DNA of 35,636 nt, taken from contig JACQDD010000085.1 in assembly GCA_016201265.1 (NCBI GenBank), positions 1 to 35,636 of the forward strand, in the 5' to 3' direction. The position numbers were made by a program, and so were the translations under genes. This document shows, piece after piece, positions 31,441-35,636 of this stretch; the stretch's first letter is position 1, and every line of letters starts with the position of its first letter. The notes beneath the pieces were generated by a model, which was not told where the DNA came from, ran no database searches, and was given only the letters and a program-made list of their open reading frames with translations. The DNA comes from Terriglobales bacterium. Its GTDB lineage: Bacteria > Acidobacteriota > Terriglobia > Terriglobales > Acidobacteriaceae.

Positions 31441-32940
31441 ATGCCGAAATCTACCCCGCAGTCCGCCACGCTTCCCTTGCTCGCTATCGTCGGCCGTCCC
31501 AACGTGGGCAAGTCCACGCTTTTCAACCGGCTGACCGGCTCCCGTCGCGCCATTGTCGGCGATGAACCCGGTATCACTCGCGACCGCCTTTACGGCGAAT
31601 CCGAATGGCGCGGACGCGAGTTCCGAGTCGTCGATACCGGCGGCATCCTTCCTGAAGACAAAGAACACATTCCCTCGGAGATCTTTCGCCAGGCCAGAGT
31701 CGCGCTGGAAGAGTCCGCAGCCATCGTGATGGTGGTGGATGGCCGCACAGAACTCGCCGCCCCGGACGTGGAACTGGCGCGGCGGCTGATCAAAACGGGC
31801 AAACCGCTGTTCCTCGCCGTAAATAAGGTGGATTCCGACAAGCAGATGGTGTTGCATGCCGAGGTCCACCGCCTGGGTATCCACAAGTTGTTTCCCATCT
31901 CTGCCGAGCACGGCCGCGGCATTGACGACCTTCTCGATGGAGTGCTTGAGGTTTTTCCCCCGGCGCCTGAAACTGCGACGGAGGAGGTTAGGATTCCGGA
32001 GACCGCAGGCTTGCCGGAAGTTCCAGAAGATGCGGAAGAGGCAGAAACGGAAGAATCGCCGATAAGGGACGACGAAGGTGAACAAAGCAGCGCGGAGCCG
32101 CGCGAGATTAGAGTGGCCATCATCGGCCATCCCAATGTCGGGAAGTCCACGCTGCTCAACCAACTCACCGGCACCTCTCGCGCCATTGTCTCGCCCATCC
32201 CGGGCACGACGCGCGACGCGGTGGACGAACTCATCGAGCACAACGGCAAGCGCATTCGCTTCATTGACACGGCCGGGATCCGGCGCAAGGGCAAGACCCG
32301 GCTGATGGCGGAGAAGCTTTCGGTCGTCATGTCACGCAAGCATCTCGAAGCCGCCGACATCGCGCTCTTTATGGTGGACGCGACCGAAGGCGTCAGCGGA
32401 CTCGACGCGTCGATCGCCGGATACGCGCACGAGAGCGGCCGGTCCGTCATCATCCTCGTGAATAAGTGGGATCTGATCGCGAGCGGTGAAAAACGGGCCA
32501 TCAGCCAGTCGAAGGCGGCGCGCATCCAGGACGCGAAGCGCCCTCAGGATCGGAAACTCTACGAGGAGCGCTTGCGCTACGGCCTCAAATTCCTGAGCTA
32601 CGCACCGGTGCTTTTCATCTCCGCCGAGAACGGCAGGGGCACCGACAGAATCCTGCCGATGATCGAGGAGGTCGCCGCCGAACGCCGCAAGCGCATTTCG
32701 ACCGGCGAGATGAATCGCTTTCTGAAGAAAGTTGATTTCGACCGCGCCTCGGTTCCGGTGAGCAAGCGCGTGAGGATCTACTACATGACGCAGGCGGCGG
32801 TGGCGCCGCCGACATTCATTCTGTTTACCGACCGTCCGGTAAAACTGCACTTCTCCTACGAGCGCTTCCTTGAGAATCAGATTCGGCACGCGTTTCGATT
32901 CATGGGGACGCCGATCTGGATCAAGAACCGGGCACGGTAG
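31441..32940 (+). CDS. der: Ribosome biogenesis GTPase Der (EngA)
   Basis: A 499-residue double GTPase from the second of two tandem ATGs, which has GGAG four bases upstream. The first G domain has GRPNVGKST, DEPGITRDR, DTGG and NKVD; the second has GHPNVGKST, IPGTTRDAVD, DTAG and NKWD. The C-terminal KH-like domain includes RVRIYYMTQAAVAPPTFILF and FRFMGTPIWIKNRAR. It assembles the 50S subunit. The linker between the two G domains (about 180-222) is long and acidic. Confidence 0.97.
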   Translation: MPKSTPQSATLPLLAIVGRPNVGKSTLFNRLTGSRRAIVGDEPGITRDRLYGESEWRGREFRVVDTGGILPEDKEHIPSEIFRQARVALEESAAIVMVVDGRTELAAPDVELARRLIKTGKPLFLAVNKVDSDKQMVLHAEVHRLGIHKLFPISAEHGRGIDDLLDGVLEVFPPAPETATEEVRIPETAGLPEVPEDAEEAETEESPIRDDEGEQSSAEPREIRVAIIGHPNVGKSTLLNQLTGTSRAIVSPIPGTTRDAVDELIEHNGKRIRFIDTAGIRRKGKTRLMAEKLSVVMSRKHLEAADIALFMVDATEGVSGLDASIAGYAHESGRSVIILVNKWDLIASGEKRAISQSKAARIQDAKRPQDRKLYEERLRYGLKFLSYAPVLFISAENGRGTDRILPMIEEVAAERRKRISTGEMNRFLKKVDFDRASVPVSKRVRIYYMTQAAVAPPTFILFTDRPVKLHFSYERFLENQIRHAFRFMGTPIWIKNRAR

Positions 32941-32950
32941 CGCCGACCGT

Positions 32951-33370
32951 TCAGCGTTCATTCATCGTCATAACCGTGGCCAGCATGGTGGCAACCAGTT
33001 TTTCTTCTCCGCCATTGATGGCAAACGCGTCGGCGGCGCACACCGTGACTCTTCGCCCCGCCCGTTTCACCTGCGCTCTGGCTACGAATCGTTCTCCCAC
33101 CGCGGGCGACAGCAGGTTCACCTTGAACTCGACACTGAGAACGCCCGCGCCTTCCGGGGCCACGCTCAGGGCCGCGTAGCCACAGGCTGAATCGAGCACG
33201 CTGGTGATGACTCCGGCATGAATGAATCCGTTCTGCTGCGTGAGGTCCGCGCGAAAGGGAACTCCAATTTCGACCGCGCCCGGCTTCACCGAGAGCAGCG
33301 AAGCGCCGAGGGTCTTCATGAACTGCTGCTGCGCGAAGCTCTCGCGCACCCGATTCGAAGTGTCTGCCAT
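32951..33370 (-). CDS. PaaI-family hotdog thioesterase
   Basis: A 139-residue hotdog-fold protein from the ATG at 33370 (GGGGAG upstream); the reading to 33424 is rejected. The core is LTQQNGFIHAGVITSVLDSACGYAALS and VEFKVNLLSPAVGERFVARAQVKRAGRRVTVC, typical of PaaI/YdiI-type acyl-CoA thioesterases. QNGFIHAG supplies the usual catalytic-loop residues. The acyl-CoA substrate is unknown. The short exbD gene lies 71 bases upstream on the same strand, so they may be co-transcribed. Confidence 0.88.
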   Translation of the reverse strand: MADTSNRVRESFAQQQFMKTLGASLLSVKPGAVEIGVPFRADLTQQNGFIHAGVITSVLDSACGYAALSVAPEGAGVLSVEFKVNLLSPAVGERFVARAQVKRAGRRVTVCAADAFAINGGEEKLVATMLATVMTMNER

Positions 33371-33441
33371 GTCCGACTCCCCACCTAGCTGAACTTTTCT
33401 ACAGTCGGACAACGGAAAAAGCAAACGGTTGACAGCGTTGG

Positions 33442-33747
33442 TTAGTGGTCGCGATGATGGACGGCGGCCGTTTCATCGTGCAAAAGGCCGAGACGATCCA
33501 CGCCGGCGTTGTGGGCGGTATCGATCACGTCGGCCACTCTCTGGAACTCGATGTCGTCGTCATCGGGCGGCGGGATTGTGTGGTCCTTGGGATTTGCCTC
33601 CTGCGGAATCTGAGCCTCAAGCCCGTGCGGCTTCTCCTCGATGACCACGATCATGAAAATGATGATGAGCACCAGCAGAACGTCAATCAGGGGCGTGACG
33701 TTCATCTGGGGCCCGGACGGACCACCGCCTGCCGTTGAGAATGCCAT
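33442..33747 (-). CDS. ExbD/TolR-family protein with a shortened middle
   Basis: A 101-residue protein with an AGGAGAAATTTCC site before its ATG. The first 45 residues (GPQMNVTPLIDVLLVLIIIFMIVVIEEKPHGLEAQIPQ) are a normal ExbD start with the conserved NVTPLIDVLLVL membrane helix and its proton-path aspartate (D22). The end (DDDDIEFQRVADVIDTAHNAGVDRLGLL) matches the last part of ExbD. Between them about 40-50 residues normally present are missing without a frame break. Usual length is 130-150. No ExbB/TolQ is adjacent. It may be a decayed or a minimal form. Confidence 0.83.
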   Translation of the reverse strand: MAFSTAGGGPSGPQMNVTPLIDVLLVLIIIFMIVVIEEKPHGLEAQIPQEANPKDHTIPPPDDDDIEFQRVADVIDTAHNAGVDRLGLLHDETAAVHHRDH

Positions 33748-33926
33748 GGAAATTTCTCCTCTCGGGCACGCGCGTGTCTGGTGAATTGGACACCTTGCAG
33801 ACGCAGAGAGATCCCGGCGGAGGCTTGCTCCCCGGCGGCCTCGCCCGTTCGGAGGGGAGCAGATAGAATCGGAATACGTCAGTCAGTGTGCGGTGACAAA
33901 CAATTGAACTCTGGCCGCCGGGGATC

Positions 33927-34754
33927 ATGCCGAAGCATCTACCGCTGATGGTGTTGTTGGTGTTGTGTCTGGGCTCGCAGGCTTTCGCCCAGGACAACTA
34001 CGAAATCCAGGTGTACGACTCAGAGACTGTTCCGCGCGGCGTGACGATGCTGGAATTTCATTCCAATTTCACCGTCGAGGGACGCAAGCAAGTCGAGAAC
34101 GGAGTCGCGCCGACGCACCATTCTCTGCACGAAACCCTGGAGATCACACATGGCTTCACTCCCTGGTTTGAAGTCGGTTTCTACGTGTTTTCCAGCATTC
34201 AGCCGGACAGCGGGTGGAATTGGGTGGGCGATCACGTTCGTCCGCGCATTACCGCTCCGGAATCGTGGCACTTGCCGGTCGGCCTAAGCCTCTCGCAGGA
34301 GATCGGTTACCAACGCCGCAAATTTTCTGAAGATAGTTGGACCTACGAACTGCGCCCGATCGTGGACAAGAAGATCGGCCGCTGGTACCTGTCGTTCAAT
34401 CCGGCGTTCGGGAAGTCGATTCATGGCCTGAATCAGGACCGCGGTTTCGATTTCTCGCCGAACGCCAAGGTAAGCTTCGATTTCACCAAGAAAATTACCG
34501 GCGGGCTGGAATACTACGGAGGACTGGGCCCGGTGCCCGACTTCGACAAGCTCTCCAACCAGTCGCAGCAGTTTTTTCCTTCCATCGACCTCAATCTTTC
34601 GCCCAAGTGGGAATTCAATTTCGGAGCCGGCGTGGGCGTGACCCGCTCCACGGACCGCCTGATTCTCAAGTTCATCATCGGGCGGCGCTTCAGTTGGGGC
34701 GGGGAGCGCAAACCCGGCTTGGGCAAAGGTCAACCGCCGTCACAAAAGAACTGA
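33927..34754 (+). CDS. Outer-membrane beta-barrel-like protein of unknown function
   Basis: A 275-residue protein with a signal peptide (residues 1-21, LPLMVLLVLCLGSQAFAQ). Alternating hydrophobic strands rich in aromatic residues follow: WFEVGFYVFSS, LSLSQEIGYQRR, WYLSFNPAFGKS, GLEYYGGLGP, WEFNFGAGVGV and LILKFIIGRRFSW. The last strands resemble a barrel closing; the end after RFSW is a soluble glycine/lysine tail. No specific family is recognised; porin-like or phenol-MetA-like barrels are possible. It is divergent from exbD and converges with trmFO, two bases apart. Confidence 0.72.
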   Translation: MPKHLPLMVLLVLCLGSQAFAQDNYEIQVYDSETVPRGVTMLEFHSNFTVEGRKQVENGVAPTHHSLHETLEITHGFTPWFEVGFYVFSSIQPDSGWNWVGDHVRPRITAPESWHLPVGLSLSQEIGYQRRKFSEDSWTYELRPIVDKKIGRWYLSFNPAFGKSIHGLNQDRGFDFSPNAKVSFDFTKKITGGLEYYGGLGPVPDFDKLSNQSQQFFPSIDLNLSPKWEFNFGAGVGVTRSTDRLILKFIIGRRFSWGGERKPGLGKGQPPSQKN

Positions 34755-34756
34755 CT

Positions 34757-35636
34757 TCAAGACGAAGTTTGGTCCCACCACCTCTGGAACTCGTTGAGCG
34801 CAATCTGGCACTGCTGGCGGTGCCGTTCTTTGCGGTCGCGAACGCGGGTTTCGAGAGCGGGCAGAAGGTCGAAAGTGATGTTGGCCGGTTGGAAGTTCCG
34901 GGGATCCGCCTGCGTGATGTAGTGCACGAGGGAACCGAATGCCGTCGCTCGGGGCGGGGGTATGGGCTCGCTGTCGCTCGCCAGTGCCGCCACGTTCACT
35001 CCGGCCATCAGGCCGGTGGCAACGGATTCGACGTAGCCTTCGACTCCGCAGATCTGGCCCGCGAACAGAACGTGGGGATGGCCTTTCATTTGCAATGTCG
35101 GGGTGAGCAGCGCAGGGGCGTTGATGTAGGTGTTGCGGTGGATTTGTCCGTAGCGGAGGAAGCGGGCGTTTTCGAGGCCGGGGATCAGGCGCAGAACCCG
35201 CGCTTGCTCGCCGAATTTCAGGTGGTTCTGGAATCCGACGAGATTGTAGGAATCGGCGCGCAGATTTTCCTGGCGCAGTTGGACGACGGCGTAGGGACGC
35301 TTGCCGGTTCGCGGATCGATTAACCCCACTGGCTTCATCGGCCCGAATCGCAGAGTATCGCGGCCACGGCGGGCGATCTCTTCGATGGGCAGACAACCTT
35401 CGAAGTAGTTGAGCTTCTCCCAATCCTTTTCTTCTACCGATTGCGCCGCCAGCAGGGCATCGTAGAACGCGTCGTATTCTTCCTTCGACATGGGGCAGTT
35501 GATGTAGTCGGCGGAGCCCTTGTCGTAGCGGGCGGCCATGTACACCTTGCTCATGTCGATGGAGTCGGCTTCGACGATCGGGCTGATGGAGTCGTAAAAG
35601 TGGAGATTGTGTGGCGCGGGCGACGCCGCCCGCGAC
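34757..35636 (-). CDS. trmFO: Methylenetetrahydrofolate-tRNA-(uracil-5-)-methyltransferase, C-terminal part (cut by window edge)
   Basis: About 292 residues of TrmFO (usual length about 440). FYDSISPIVEADSIDMSKVYMAARYDKGSADYINCPMSKEEY, FEGCLPIEEIARRGRDTLRFGPMKPVGL, PYAVVQLRQEN, IPGLENARFLRYGQIHRNTYINAP and FAGQICGVEGYVESVATGLMAGVN are family landmarks. It makes 5-methyluridine at position 54 of tRNA with folate and FAD. The N-terminal FAD domain lies beyond the window. The first visible residues, SRAASPAPHN, are coded by an in-frame TGTGTGG-family palindrome. The internal ATG at 35554 is not the start. Confidence 0.93.
   Translation of the reverse strand, partial: SRAASPAPHNLHFYDSISPIVEADSIDMSKVYMAARYDKGSADYINCPMSKEEYDAFYDALLAAQSVEEKDWEKLNYFEGCLPIEEIARRGRDTLRFGPMKPVGLIDPRTGKRPYAVVQLRQENLRADSYNLVGFQNHLKFGEQARVLRLIPGLENARFLRYGQIHRNTYINAPALLTPTLQMKGHPHVLFAGQICGVEGYVESVATGLMAGVNVAALASDSEPIPPPRATAFGSLVHYITQADPRNFQPANITFDLLPALETRVRDRKERHRQQCQIALNEFQRWWDQTSS
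35608..35634. repeat. TGTGTGG-family stem-loop in frame inside trmFO
   Basis: A TGTGTGG box followed by stem CGCGGGC/GCCCGCG with a GACGCC loop. Same layout as the copy at 820-846. Read on the minus strand it is part of the trmFO frame, just before the conserved FYDSISPIV block. Confidence 0.75.

Overview
The window is GC-rich chromosomal DNA with tightly packed, mostly housekeeping genes. It suggests an Acidobacteriota genome of the Koribacter/Terriglobia type. This is inferred from the protein styles (secreted TPR proteins, a receiver-PATAN regulator, PEGA and TonB-box-domain proteins, a DUF4097/PDZ/ECF-sigma cassette) and from the many intergenic hairpin repeats. It has not been checked by any search. 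No phage, insertion sequence, CRISPR array or rRNA is visible, and no gap exceeds 300 bases without a gene.

Layout. 1-5.3 kb: the start of xseA (cut by the window edge), a DUF2905 membrane peptide, a GNAT acetyltransferase, a large secreted TPR protein, a diacylglycerol-kinase-family lipid kinase and a YdjM-like membrane hydrolase. 5.4-6.7 kb: two small membrane proteins that overlap tail to tail. 6.8-9.8 kb (minus strand): a molybdenum cofactor operon moeA-moaC-(receiver+PATAN regulator)-mog, preceded by a PilT-type ATPase. 11.3-12.4 kb: a secreted TPR protein. 12.5-14.6 kb: queD, queE and queC for 7-deazaguanine synthesis, then a divergent GNAT gene. 15.3-20.7 kb: a plus-strand envelope cassette of ECF sigma factor, zinc-finger anti-sigma with a HEAT-like periplasmic part, DUF4097 protein, double-PDZ protein, and a degenerate receiver fused through one membrane helix to a TonB C-terminal domain. 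20.9-23.9 kb: a membrane-anchored cytochrome c, an E1-beta dehydrogenase subunit, a PEGA protein and a toxin-antitoxin pair. 24-29.3 kb: ispE, tRNA-Gln(TTG), prs, rplY, pth, rpsF, rpsR and rplI. 29.4-35.6 kb: a DinG-type helicase divergent from der, a PaaI-type thioesterase, an unusually short ExbD, an outer-membrane barrel-like protein and the C-terminal part of trmFO (cut by the right edge).

The most notable signal is a dense population of short palindromic repeats. One family has a TGTGTGG box followed by a GC stem-loop. It occurs between genes and also in frame inside moeA, trmFO and, in a looser form, the dinG-like gene. Other repeats supply the last codons and stop codons of several genes. 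The second notable signal is the sigma/anti-sigma/DUF4097/PDZ/receiver-TonB cassette, which could be an envelope-sensing module without any protease. Its DUF4097 gene lacks an ordinary start codon ahead of its apparent signal peptide.
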